Position numbers and translations under genes: made by a program. From positions 56,944,609 to 57,008,608 of the forward strand of contig CP136066.1 of NCBI GenBank assembly GCA_032622095.1: a stretch of 64,000 nt of DNA, read 5' to 3'. The number at the start of each line of letters is the position of its first letter. The first letter of the stretch is position 1. Below, in pieces: positions 10,508-22,609 of this stretch. The notes under the pieces were generated by a model. It was not told the DNA's origin, searched no databases, and saw only the letters and a list, made by a program, of their open reading frames with translations. The DNA is from Siphonodentalium dalli. Its lineage: Eukaryota; Mollusca; Scaphopoda; Gadilida; Siphonodentaliidae.

Positions 10508-11627
10508 GATGCATGGTCATCGTCGTTATAATATACTGAATGCATGGACAGCGTCGTTATAATATACTCATGAATGCATGGTCATCGTTATACTATACTC
10601 ATGAATGCATGGGCATCGTCGTTATAATATACTCATGAATGCATGGTCATCCTTATACTATACTCATGAATGCATGGTCAGCGTCGTTATACTATACTCA
10701 TGAATGCATGGTCATCGTTATACTATAATCATGAATGCATGGTCATCATTATACTATAATCATGAATGCATGGTCATCGTTATAATATACTCATGAATGC
10801 ATGGCCATCGTCGTTATAATATACTCATGAATGCATGGCCATCGTTATACTATACTCATGAATGCATGGTCAGCATCGTTATACTATACTCATGAATGCA
10901 TGGTCATCGTCGTTATAATATACTCATGCATGCATGGCCATCGTTATAATATACTCATGAATGCATGGTCAGCGTCGTTATAATATACTCATGCATGCAT
11001 GGCCATCGTTATACTATACTCATGAATGCATGGTCAGCGTCGTTATACTATACTCATGAATGCATGGTCAGCGTCGTTATAATATACTCATGCATGCATG
11101 GCCATCGTTATAATATACTCACGAATGCATGGTCATCGTCGTTATAATATACTCACGAATGCATGCTCGTCGTCGTTATAATATACTCATGCACGCATGG
11201 TCATCGTTATAATATACTCATGAATGCATGGTCATCGTCGTTATAATATACTCACGAATGCATGCTCGTCGTCGTTATAATATACTCATGCACGCATGGT
11301 CATCGTTATAATATACACATGAATGCATGGTCAGCGTCGTTATAATATACTCATGAATGCATGGTCATCGTTATACTATACGCATGAATGCATGGTCAGC
11401 ATCGTTATACTATACTCATGAATGCATGGTCAGCGTCGTTATAATATACTCATGAATGCATGGTCATCGTTATACTATACTCATGAATGCATGGTCTGCG
11501 TCGTTATAATATACTCATGAATGCATGGTCATCGTTATACTATACTCATGAATGCATGGTCTGCGTCGTTATAATATACTCATGAATGCATGGTCATCGT
11601 TATACTATACTCATGAATGCATGGTCA
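10508..11627 (+). repeat. Satellite array of 31/34-bp units, array A
   Basis: About 34 units of CATGAATGCATGG plus TCATCG or TCATCGTCG plus TTATAATATACT, so units are 31 or 34 bp depending on one extra TCG. Frequent variants are AGCG for ATCG, and CTATAC for ATATAC. The unit core ATGCAT is palindromic. Occasional open frames through the array are by-products of its composition. Confidence 0.95.
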
Positions 11628-11636
11628 CTGTCGATT

Positions 11637-11828
11637 TCAACAATAATTGACGAACAACGTCATCGTGTAACTTTCCCCATTGACCAAGTTTGTCTGAACC
11701 TGCATTAATGTATCTTCTGCTTTGTTCATAATTATGTGTTTCCCTTCGATTCCAGAAATAGTATGGTATTTATGGATTATCGCATGCATGTATGTACTAT
11801 GCAGTCTTGTGATAACAATTAATTCCAT
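11637..11828 (-). other. Possible C-terminal exon, copy B
   Basis: Duplicate of 6209-6400, with Ile/Thr, Ile/Thr and Lys/Gln differences. Same caveats. Confidence 0.22.
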
Positions 11829-12671
11829 ATTACGTTTATGTTATTTCGTTTCGCACACTACTATACCGTACCAAGTGCTGCACATTAAAAGCCCAACTTC
11901 ATACAGCAGATCGGTAAATTTGTTATGTCAATCTTATTATATTTCACAACACAAATTTCGATCTCTTTTTCACTCGCCCTGCAGGGTGTAGACTGTAGTT
12001 ACTATTGTGTCATTATTTTGTGTGTCTCATTTTCTCAATAAAAGGTAAACTACCCGTCGCTACAGCTACGAATGAACTTTCAATGTAATTCAATATTCCT
12101 AATTCTCATTTGCAATACCAGTAATCGAAAGACACAGTAACAAGATTTTCCGATTACGACATTAATAATGCTTTAAGCCCACCGATCTACTGTGCGACAA
12201 AAGTGGTCGCACAAATTCAAAAAGGAAGCGTCGTATTAGTTAATAATTGGTGACATCACAAAATCAGATATAATCTATATACGACCCAAAGCGTCCGGCT
12301 TGATAAATTATTCAGTAATTTTTACACGATTCGGCATAAAGTAGGTATAGATATTAATACTTATTTGGCATACCCCACAAGAAAGGAACTTGTTGATACA
12401 AATTTACCTTTAGTGACACTTTATATAGGCCATTATCATCGATAAATTTGTTCCATTATAATTGATAAATTTGTTGTACCAATTTCAACTGTATTTCATG
12501 ACTTGTATGTAATATGAAAGCATGAAAACTCCCCTCGTCCTTTATCCGGGCTTGGGACCGGCAGTTGTCAATATAAATCTGGTGGATATGTAATTTATCT
12601 AGAACGGTTAATCGAATATCTGGCGTATGACTATTTTCAAGTTTGCAGTTTATTAAATTAATATATCTCAC

Positions 12672-12844
12672 CTCCATGTTGCAGATAGTTGGCTTCATAA
12701 TAAAAGGCCTCAGGAAATCAAAATGTTTTGTAATCCACTGATTTCTTTTTGTCACTCTATTTGCTGCACTGCCGCTTGCATCTGCCTTCTCAAGGCGACC
12801 AAATCCCGTCCTGAGAGTTGCCATACGGCTCTTGACTTGTCTTT
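12672..12844 (-). CDS. MADF-like DNA-binding domain exon, copy B
   Basis: Exact duplicate of the exon at 7243-7415, offset 5429, with both splice signals preserved and no amino-acid change in the surrounding 136-residue frame. Function as for copy A: probable DNA binding through the C-terminal half of a MADF/trihelix domain. Identity may reflect a very recent duplication rather than selection. Confidence 0.55.
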
Positions 12845-13505
12845 CTGAAAATATATGAATGACCAAAAAAAAAATTCTTTTTCCTCGTAAACTTTGGAAT
12901 AAAAATCCATATATATTTTGGTCTCAAAATGAGTCAAGTCACAACTTATAAAGTGAATGGTATATTATCAGATTATTTATTATATAATGCCCAGCGTCAG
13001 AGAATCAAATGATGAATCGATTAATTGAATAATATATGGCCTGATTGATACATTGATGCCAATAAATAATGCCAAGCAGAGAGATAGAGACATTTGGACG
13101 ACAAGCTGGAAGTTTTGGGCATATCTGAGTTTGGTGTAATACGCTCATAGTGAACTTATTTCATGGGAATGAAGTAAGCCCGATATGAACCTAAACGTTA
13201 ACGAAAGTTCCATAAGGACTTATTTAAATTTTAATAGATTCATATCGGCCTTATTCGCAGCCTGTTTTCCCGACAATATGTTCACATTGAAAAGTCGCAA
13301 ATGAGCGTATTCATATTACAAATACGTCCGCATCGGGCATATTTGAAGCACATGCACATTATTCAACGGTATAACTGGTATGCGCTCATTATAAATGACG
13401 TTCATATTTGCATGAGGATATGTTGCTTTATTTGATACACTTAAGCTACTCCCCGCGGGATTTAATGAACATAAATTAACTTACCATATGAACCTATTTG
13501 CGCGA

Positions 13506-13779
13506 GGAAATATTGGCGTGATATACGTTAATATTAATGTTTGGAGTTTGCCCGGTCATACTCATATGGCTTCTTTTAACGGTCATTTCTGCCTAATTTG
13601 GAGGATGTATACGATAGGCTTATCAATAAACAAAATATTGATATGCCGGTTTCGTGTGCCGTGACAAATACTTTCCGTAGTCACAAGGCTTTTTCAGCTG
13701 TTTTTCAATGGTTCTCACTAAGAGTGAAATAAACGCTCTTTATAACTACCATATCAGGGATAAGATAACATGGAACGCT
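13506..13779 (+). repeat. Dispersed repeat R1, copy in unit B
   Basis: Duplicate of 8077-8350 carried along with the 5.4-kb unit. Confidence 0.7.
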
Positions 13780-14377
13780 CTTTTCTGTGTCACTCAAACT
13801 TTGAGTTTGTCAGTTGACAATGGCTGTCATGATTACATAGTCAACGGAGAACGCACTTAACGTGGATATATATACCCGATGCTGAACAACAAATAGTCTA
13901 TGATGTTTTTCTGTTGAAGCTAATTACCAACAGTGTGACTCTTCACGTTTAAGTGGTACTGAAAGAGACATATTACAATTTCGATGTCGCATCGTCTCAA
14001 TGAAATTACCAACAGCTACGTTTCACGACGAAATGGTACTGAACTAAACATATTACCATTTCGATGTCGCACGTGGTGTCTCGTTTCTGCCTATGAACCA
14101 CGCGGAGGAGTAGCTCCAACAACATGATGCTCGTTAATGATTTTTGAGGTAGTGGGGCCGAATAATAGTTGGTGTCGGCGCTTCCACATGTCTTATCAGT
14201 GGATAAAGCACAGGATAAAATTATGTGAAGCAAATTGACCCTAACTAAATATAATTCCGTCAAGGTTTTTGCCCATGTACGCGAGGAATGTTTTATCACA
14301 TCCCTGCATGTTATTGTCTTTATGGGAAATGCATAAATAGTGTTTTAGTTTTTTAGCACAACGTAACTAACGATGTA

Positions 14378-14650
14378 TTGCCATGGGTTGGCGTCCGTCC
14401 ATCCGTCAATAATTTCCTTTGGCACACTAGTCACTATACAGCCATATCCCTCATCGATATTCAACAAACTTCATATGTAGCGTCAGGATGGCCCATAGAT
14501 TGGAGCTATCGAACTTTACCGAATTTCTATGAAATTCACGGCCACTTGCAGCCATCTTTGATTTCAAATTTGAATTTATTTGAGAAACTGATTTCTTTTT
14601 TTAAATGTGCCATTATTTGGATGATTATTTGGTGAAGGATTTTAGACTAC
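14378..14650 (+). repeat. Interspersed repeat within the unit, copy B
   Basis: Duplicate of 8948-9220 with a few substitutions. Confidence 0.5.
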
Positions 14651-14743
14651 TTTGAAGTTTGTGTCCAATAACAGGGTTCCGTGTGACAATAATTTCGGTC
14701 ATTATGAAACCATCCTCATTTTAACCAGTTTTCGGTTGAGTAT

Positions 14744-15611
14744 TCAGAGGAAACCCTTCACCAAATAATCACTTTTAATGTTATAATGCGATATTCTACC
14801 GTTATAACGAATCCAAGAGTTCAACAAATTTAAAGCAGTATATTGGCCATAAACTTGACGTCGGATGAACATGCTGACGATTTTGTTGCCATGTATTGTC
14901 ATACTGTATGATGTCCCCAATTGGAGCTGCCGCCCAATCTGGCGGTCCGCGCCAAACACTTTTCCAGACGCCGTTTTTATTCGGAGAATTGAGTATCGGG
15001 GGCATTTAGATGCTATTGTATCTATAACTTCTGTTATCTTTCCGTCCAGCGTTACTATTGTCTCCTTAGTTACTATTATATGTGGTTCATTGGGGCTATA
15101 CTTCGTGAAACCCTTCTCTTGGTTGGTGAGTAAGACTAGATTGGACAAATCCGTTTATATTAAAACGAATTGGCAAATCTTTGATGTCGTGTGGGAAGTC
15201 TGAAATGATTCCAGGATTCAAAAAGTTGTCAATTACTTGTTCATCTACTTCGAATGGAGCAATTTCGCTGATAACGACACCATTTCCCGAAAAGCATTGG
15301 ATGTGTAACGGATTCTTCCAAATTGCCTGTTCAAGTTCAAAATGGTCATTCACCGCGAACTCTGTTATATAAAGACTGTCAGTGGGCAGTTTGTCTATGT
15401 TGTCTGTTGTAGAGTCAGCAACTAGAACATATGCCAATGCAAATGTGCTGCTTTTGATTGTCACGTCCTTCAATCGCGTGAGGAGTTTAACTTGAATCGT
15501 GAGGTCTTTCTGCCGAATTCGTTGCTCATTGGATGAAGCGTTCTGTCGCTCATCCTGAAATTGAAGGAAGCATTCCTCGCACGGCCGATGGTACCATGAA
15601 ACGAATTTGTG
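14744..15611 (-). pseudogene. OB-fold-like (SSB/RPA-like) protein gene, copy B
   Basis: Same architecture as 9314-10188: a CEEC-containing first frame (15611-15096, acceptor at 15554) and a second OB-like frame (15148-14744) with VTLDGKITEVIDT and GTSYSMTIHGN. In this copy the first frame ends GFHEV and the second is open through the overlap, so a single +1 shift within the 52-nt overlap would join them. Whether that is mutation, an unseen intron or a frameshift site cannot be told here. The long open frames retained in both copies suggest the gene was recently functional. Confidence 0.35.
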
Positions 15612-15929
15612 CTAGATCGCATAAAGATGTTTATGCATTGTATGCATAAACTGTATTTATGGCCAGATCATTTTTTTTTATTTTGCAAGCGCGATTGTGA
15701 TCACATGTAGATGGGAGCTATCGAATTTGAACGATTTTCGATGAAACACATGGCCGCCTGCAGCCATCTGGGATCTTATTCTTTGCATGACTAAATATTT
15801 GGCACACCTTACAGACCACGTCCCTCATCGATAATCACTAAACTTCGTGAGATGTTGAAAACAGTGATGGAGAAATAAGTTAAATACGAAGAAAATAGAG
15901 GCAAAGAACGGGGAGACTTTGAGATAAAG

Positions 15930-18528
15930 GATGCATGGTCATCGTCGTTATAATATACTGAATGCATGGTCAGCGTCGTTATAATATACTCATGAATGCA
16001 TGGTCATCGTTATAATCATACTCATGAATGCATGGTCATCGTCGTTATAATATACTCATGAATGCATGGTCAGCGTCGTTATAATATACTCACGATTGCA
16101 TGCTCATCGTCGTTATAATATACTCATGAATGCATGGTCATCGTTATACTATACTCGTGAATGCATGGTCATCGTCGTTATAATATCCTCATGAATGCAT
16201 GGTCAGCGTCGTTATAATATACTCATGAATGCATGGTCATCGTCGTTATAATATACTCATGAATGCATGGTCATCGTCGTTATAATATGAATGCATGGTC
16301 ATCGTCGTTATAATATCCTCATGAATGCATGGTCATCGTTATACTATACTCACGAATGCATGGTCATCGTCGTTATACTCATGAATGCATGGTCATCGTC
16401 GTTATAATATACTCACGAATGCATGGTCAGCGTCGTTATAATATACTCATGAATGCATGGTCAACGTCGTTATAATATACTCATGAATGCATGGTCAGCG
16501 TCGTTATACTATACTCATGCATGCATGATAATCGTTATACTATACACATTAATGCATGGTCATCGTCGTTATAATATACTCACGAATGCATGGTCATCGT
16601 TATACTATACTCATGAATGCATGGTCATCGTTGTTATAATATACTCATGCATGCATGGTCATCGTCGTTATAATATACTCATGATTGCATGGTCATCGTT
16701 ATACTATACTCATGAATGCATGGTCATCGTCGTTATAATATACTCATGATTGCATGCTCGTCGTTATACTATACTCGTGAATGCATGGTCATCGTCGTTA
16801 TAATATCCTCATGAATGCATGGTCATCGTCGTTATAATATACTCATGAATGCATGGTCATCGTTATACTATACTCGTGAATGCATGGTCATCGTCGTTAT
16901 AATATCCTCATGAATGCATGGTCATCGTCGTTATAATATACTCATGAATGCATGGTCATCGTCGTTATAATATGAATGCATGGTCATCGTCGTTATAATA
17001 TCCTCATGAATGCATGGTCATCGTTATACTATACTCATGAATGCATGGTCATCGTTATACTATACTCATGAATGCATGGTCATCGTTATACTATACTCAT
17101 GAATGCATGATCATCGTTATACTATACTCATGAATGCATGGTCATCGTTATACTCATGAATGCATGGTCATCATCGTTATACTCATGAATGCATGGTGAG
17201 CGTCGTTATACTATACTCATGAATGCATGGTCATCGCTATAATATACTCATGATTGCATGGTCATCGTCGTTATAATATACTCATGAATGCATGGTCAGC
17301 GTCGTTATAACATACTCATGCATGCATCGTCATCGTTATACTATACTCATGAATGCATGGTCAGCGTCGTTATAATATCCGCATGAATGCATCGTCATCG
17401 TTATACTATACTCATGAATGCATGGTCAGCGTCGTTATAATATACTCATGAATGCATCGTCATCGTTATACTATACTCATGAATGCATGGCCATCGTTGT
17501 ACTATACTCATGAATGCATGGTCAGCGTCGTTATAATATCCGCATGAATGCATGGTCATCGTTATACTATACTCGTGAATGCATGGTCATCGTTATACTA
17601 TACTCGTGAATGCATGGTCATCGTCGTTATAATATCCTCATGAATGCATGGTCATCGTCTTTATAATATACTCATGAATGCATGGTCATCGTCGTTATAA
17701 TATGAATGCATGGTCATCGTTATACTATACTCATGAATGCATGGTCATCGTTATACTATACTCACGAATGCATGGTCATCGTCGATATAATATACTCATG
17801 AATGCATGGTGAGCGTCGTTATACTATACTCATGAATGCATGGTCATCGCTATAATATACTCATGATTGCATGGTCATCGTCGTTATAATATACTCATGA
17901 ATGCATGGTCAGCGTCGTTATAATATACTCATGCATGCATGGTCATCGTTATACTATACTCACGAATACATGGTCATCGTCGTTATACTCATGAATGCAT
18001 GGTGAGCATCGTTATACAATACTCGTGAATGCATGGTCATCGTTATACTATACTCATGAATGCATGGTCATCGTCGTTATAATATGCTCATGAATGCATG
18101 GTCAGCGTCGTTATAATATACTCATGCATGCATGGCCATCGTTATACTATACTCATGAATGCATGGTCAGCGTCGTTATAATATACTCATGAATGCATGG
18201 CCATCGTTATACTATACTCATGAATGCATGGTCAGCGTCGTTATAATATCCGCACGAATGCATGGTCATCGTTATACTATACTCATGAATGCATGGTCAT
18301 CGTTGTTATAATATACTCATGCATGCATAGTCGTCGTCGTTATAATCTACTCACGAATGGATGGTCATCGTCGTTATAATATACTCATGATTGCATGCTC
18401 ATCGTCGTTATACTATACTCATGAATGCATGGTCATCGTTATACTATACTCGTGAATGCATGGTCATCGTCGTTATAATATCCTCATGAATGCATGGTCA
18501 TCGTCGTTATAATATACTCATGAATGCG
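15930..18528 (+). repeat. Satellite array of 31/34-bp units, array B
   Basis: Roughly 80 units of the same 31/34-bp family as 10508-11627. Higher-order repetition is visible: the order of 31- and 34-bp units, and markers such as ACTCGTGAATGC and TATCCTCATGAATGC, recurs at 16150, 16780, 16870, 17570 and 18440. Truncated units reading only TTATAATATGAATGC occur at about 16280, 16970 and 17700. Confidence 0.95.
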
Positions 18529-18650
18529 GATACTTATCTGTGTGAACTATACTATTTTGCTCACAGAAAATTAGAACAAAGGTGTTCATAGTGACCATTA
18601 CCCAACGTGCACGTTACTGTCTATCAATATTGTTATTCCTCTCATTGCAG

Positions 18651-20546
18651 AAAAGCCGCTCGACTCTGCTCAGTTTGCGAGTCGTATGCTGAAAAGGAAA
18701 GCAGACGCCCAATTTCCATGGAAACGGAACAGTCTAGTGCTAGTTAAACATATATCGGAACCGATTTTCGTGTTAGTGAAATTGTGAATGGCATTAAAAA
18801 TAACTTGTTTACGTGTGAAGAACTAGCAGAGATATCAACGGCATTGGGTAAATCCCAAACTTATTCCTTTTACAAGGAAACAAAAACTCCAACAACATAT
18901 GAACACCTTGCCGCATTCAGACCAAAGGATTGGTTAAATTCGCAAAACAATGTTCTGTGCTCATTTATAAAAGGTATATCTGGATACGAGGATGGAAATT
19001 CACCAAAAAAACTTAATGCGTTATGTGTTGCAATTGAGAAAGTACACTATATCAGGGATTTACTATATGTGGGCCCTTTATCTTTTTTAGAAAATGTATT
19101 GACATACTTTTTAACTTCAAGCAAGACTGTATGCAACATGAATGGGTTGCTTCACCCATTAAGCTCCTACACGTACATTCTACAATGGATAAAGAATCAA
19201 GCGTCTGAACCAATAAAGTGCCCGACAGAAGGAAATGTTATTTCATTTTTTGATAATAACCAAGTCCTCGGGAGGCGATATCGCGTGAACTATAACGCTA
19301 AAGCAATACTTTCTGTTATAACAACTGTTCTACATATCGTACCAGATTTTCATGTAAATATTCAAGTTGTGGACAACTTGTAACCAAGTGTTTGGTACAA
19401 TCAGAGTTTAAAAGAACCCCCAGATGTGATTAAGTCTGTGACAACTCACTGTGAATCTTCCTTGGCATTCTTCAATTTATATAGATTAAAGTTTATACAA
19501 AGTAGAGTTCATAAGATTATCAGTGAAAATAAATTGATCAACGGACAATTATGTGCTTCTGTGGTAGTATTGTGTGACAATCAGCCAGTTTTTAACAAAA
19601 AGAATGATGCACCAACTCAATATTCATCAATCGAACATAACCACCCGACATCGCCTCCATCTCTTGTAACATCAGACCCCATTGAAGTCAATCCGTGTTC
19701 CTTTAAAGCTGTTGAAAAAGTGTTGCGTGATCTATTTGATGACAATGTGAATAACTCGGATCGGAAATGGGCAATAGTTGGATGCGACGGATCGCCTTTT
19801 CTCAATGGATAAAAAATGATAGCTAAATTACCAGAAACGGACGATCTTAAAAATATTCTTCTTATACCGGGCTTGGGGCACATAGAATAAATTTCGTGCG
19901 TGTTTTGTTTAGACTGTTGTGGGATGTGGTCCCAAAAACCTTAGCCGACATGTTTCGATACAAATCGAGTAATGCAATAAAAAGCTGTCGCGCAGCTTAT
20001 GATCATCATAAATCGTGGCAGATATTTTCTATATTCCTGACAGCGACAGTTGATGAAATACTAGTTTTGTATTTAAGACTGTCTCGTGATCCAGTGCCTA
20101 CCGTGGTCGGATTTGCAGATTGTGCTGCATCTATGTCAGACGATGCAAATTTCTCGCTTATGTACGATGTTATATTCAACCATTGTTTGGCTTTAAACCT
20201 GTTCAGAGCAAGCATGCGGCGAAACAACAACGAAGCCATGTTATCGGCAATAGACAAACTTTACAATTTAACTTTTGCCATTAATATGCCAAATTACAGA
20301 GAAATACTAACTCGATACTTCTCCATGAGAGTTCAGTGCCCCAGACAGGTGACAGAATTCCTTAACAACACCATGACATTAACTCAATCTGGAAATCGAA
20401 GTGCAGGAGAGGGCGGTGATTTTGTGTTGGAATCTAAAAATCGGCAAATTAAAATGTGGGTTCCACCAGGCATTCCAACGAATAAACAATGGGTCACGGT
20501 CTGTCGCAACCTCGACAAGCTTGAAAAGGTCAAATGTTTTCTTTGA
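18651..20546 (+). pseudogene. DUF6589-like protein, broken
   Basis: An exon opens right after a strong acceptor (TTATTCCTCTCATTGCAG). One frame then reads about 630 residues with TAA stops at 18745, 19381 and 19810, and a single-base loss near 19887 that shifts frame. The start has a C-x2-C pair (LCSVCESY). Landmarks further on are KWAIVGCDGSPF (about 19770), ILLIPGLGHIE (about 19860), DHHKSWQIF, ASMRRNNNEAML, GEGGDFVLESKNRQIKMW (about 20410) and PPGIPTNKQW. I recognise this order from the eukaryotic DUF6589 family, seen in many invertebrate and fungal genomes and probably of mobile-element origin. The acidic residues in CDG, GHIE and GGDF-x-x-E would fit an RNase H-like nuclease, but that is speculation. 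The copy is dead. It follows satellite array B and faces the PHD gene. Confidence 0.7.
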
Positions 20547-21279
20547 ACGAACAACTCTATGAACAAAATTCATACATGATAAAGATCGAACCCGGTTCCA
20601 ACTATAATGGCCAAACAACTTATACTTGTCAATATCACCGTTAGTTTTTGGCATTTAAAGTTGTGATAAAATAATGGAACATTTTAAAGTTGTCAATGAA
20701 AAAGAATATATGCAATAACATAGAACTATGCTTAAAACCTTACTCAAACCTCAGTTTATTGTGACTCATTTGTAGAATGAGGTCCACAGAGGGTGCATTT
20801 AGTGACGCTCTCTCGCACAGCGGCATATCGTCACCAAATCCAGCATCCGAGGACCTCATTATGCATGGCCTAGACTGCTATGGGAGACATAAATGTGTAG
20901 ACTCAGATTGAAGTTCCCAAATGGTGAATAGGGTGGTGTACACCAATTGGGAACCTCGATTATTCAATTTAGACGTGCGTTGCATGTGGTTCGGAAGGGG
21001 CGAATATAATCTATGCCTCAAATTCGCACTTGTGATGGGTTTATTACTGGAATGTCATGTATTATAGCCAAATCTTGTTTCAACATAGGTAATCTGGCGA
21101 TCTAGAATCGCATGGAAAACAATGAATACATATGTTTATTTATTAACTTGTACCCATAGTAGATGCTTAGCAGATTATTTCTTAGATTTTTGGATAACTC
21201 GCTTTCCCTTCACCGGGCATTTTCCCTTTCCACAATCGGCATCAGTTTCTGTGTCCGACGTTAGCTGATTCAATGAAGC
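20547..21279. other. Convergent intergenic region with a short hairpin
   Basis: Lies between the 3' ends of the DUF6589-like and PHD-like pseudogenes. A hairpin at 20913-20954 pairs GTTCCCAAATGGTG with CACCAATTGGGAAC. Near 21270-21320 AATGAAGCTT-type 16-bp repeats overlap the end of the PHD frame. Confidence 0.45.
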
Positions 21280-21778
21280 TTACTGATTCACTGAAGCTTG
21301 ATGAATCAATGAAGCTTGCTGTTTAGCTTCCTCTAGAGCTTGTTTCTTTTTAAAAGCTTTATGCTTATCAACGACGTGCTTTTGGCAAAAGTAATTCAAT
21401 TTTGTTATGTCGGCCGCACTCAGACCAACAAGCCCGATACAATACCCATGCACCCAATAGTTGCATGAACCGGAGGGCCCACACCCTATCCACCGGCCGT
21501 TCTCGTCGTCTGGGAGATCGTATAATTTTCCGCAAACCCTGCATCTGTTTTTTCCCGGACGCTATGTCGCCATATTGGGTCGTTCTGCTCACCCTTCTCC
21601 GCAGCCGTGTCGGGGACAGTTGAGGTGTAAGTTCCTCCACAACCTCTGTAGATGTTGACGGAACTTTAGTGCTCTGGCCTGATTGGCTGGGGTGCATCAT
21701 ATCCTTAAAACATGATTGTTTTTGTGTTGGCGATAAATTAACTAAACGTTCTACAATTTTGGCCATTTTGGATGCCAT
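21280..21778 (-). pseudogene. PHD-finger-like protein with one frameshift
   Basis: The minus-strand frame starts MASKMAKIVERL at 21778 (stop TAA five codons upstream) and has a Ser/Thr/Pro-rich then basic linker (SPTRLRRRVSR). At an A6 run (plus T6 at about 21548-21553) the frame must shift to continue. The second frame gives a PHD-like finger: C-x2-C (CRVCG), C-x5-C (CGPSGSC), W-x-H-x2-C (WVHGYC) and C-x2-H (FCQKH). It is followed by a Lys/Glu/Gln-rich tail to a stop at 21280. PHD fingers bind histone tails or DNA-associated proteins. Several transposon families use them. Only one indel in a homopolymer breaks the gene, so sequencing error is possible. The MADS-like exon at 22610-22717 may be its 5' exon. 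Confidence 0.6.
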
Positions 21779-22034
21779 CTTTATAATTTCATCTTAAAAT
21801 ACCGAAATTATTGTGATCATCATACGGCGATTTCAACAAATTAGTCGGTAATTATTCCAATATTTTGTATGCAGAAATGTTTGGCCACAATTGAATACAT
21901 TTCAGCGTTTATGAGAGGTGGTGGGTGCTTATAATTTAGTGAAATTTGTGCTCCATGACTGAATTCATTGCAGTATTAACGGGAGTTGTGGCGATGCTCT
22001 GCAACGCATTGACACACGCATTGTAAAGTGTTAA

Positions 22035-22448
22035 AGGTACTCAATCCAATCAGAGGGTCCCCATAACATCAATATACAACAACAACAACATTTCTTCAAA
22101 ATTCGCTTTAGTTGTCACATTCGTTAATTACAACAGAATAATGCCAACCACTGTCAATTATGGTATAAATTTTCCCTAAATGTGTTATTTATCAACATTT
22201 GGTTCAATTAATTATGGGCCTATTATCACTTGTTTTATAGTTATCCATCTTCAGCCGCAATTTCAACCGACACCAACCATTTGACTGCGTTTGTCAGGGC
22301 CACTAATAATTGAAATAACAAACCTCAAAACTCTATATCTGATCACTCTGAGCTTTGGTGTGTCGGTTTTTGGACTTTAATCAGATATAGTTTACCCCCG
22401 AAACCAAAGAAATAATAATTTGGGACCCTTTGACCGGATTGAGCACAT
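22035..22448 (+). mobile_element. TTAA-flanked MITE, family 2
   Basis: The 414-bp element lies between TTAA at 22031-22034 and TTAA at 22449-22452. Terminal inverted repeats: the left begins AGGTACTCAATCCAATCAGA and the right, read inward, begins ATGTGCTCAATCCGGTCAAA; both then read GGGTCCC. No coding capacity. Like family 1 it fits a Kolobok or piggyBac origin, but the TIR differs. It lies between the PHD and MADS-like exons, probably in an intron. Confidence 0.75.
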
Positions 22449-22609
22449 TTAACAAAGTCGAATTTATTTGACGGCCCTAATCGAATTGGATTAACCCATT
22501 GTTAAACTTTGAAATGTGGGATATTACGTTTTACTTTAATAATTATTACTTTAGTATTTTTAAATTTGACTTATAACATGCAATCCGAACATAATAAAAA
22601 TATTTATAC

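Larger units (their letters stand above)
6196..11623. repeat. 5.4-kb tandem segmental unit, copy A
   Basis: Sequence 6196-11623 repeats at 11624-18528 with offset 5428, drifting to 5423 near 10.1 kb through small indels. The 136-residue frame around the MADF exon is identical in both copies, so the duplication is recent. Copy A starts at GTCACTGTCGATTTC directly after unique DNA and ends in a 1.1-kb array of 31/34-bp repeats. That array runs straight into the same GTCACTGTCG start in copy B. The unit therefore has the form gene block plus array, consistent with unequal exchange. Confidence 0.92.
11624..18528. repeat. 5.4-kb tandem segmental unit, copy B (extended array)
   Basis: Second copy of the unit at 6196-11623. 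The 4.3-kb gene block is almost identical, but the terminal satellite array has grown to 2.6 kb. Differences include a 7-bp deletion near 15120 within the OB-like gene and scattered substitutions. Confidence 0.92.

Noticed and set aside
10965-11147. Open frame through satellite array (also 16453-16749)
   Set aside because: Translation only mirrors the repeat unit; the 31/34-bp period changes frame constantly.
10508-18528. CRISPR-like array of short repeats
   Set aside because: Units are contiguous 31/34-bp repeats without unique spacers, in a eukaryotic setting. This is satellite DNA.
18651-19890. Alternative genetic code or readthrough of TAA in the DUF6589-like gene
   Set aside because: A separate one-base frameshift breaks the same gene, and other reading frames in the window end normally at TAA. 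Pseudogene decay is simpler.
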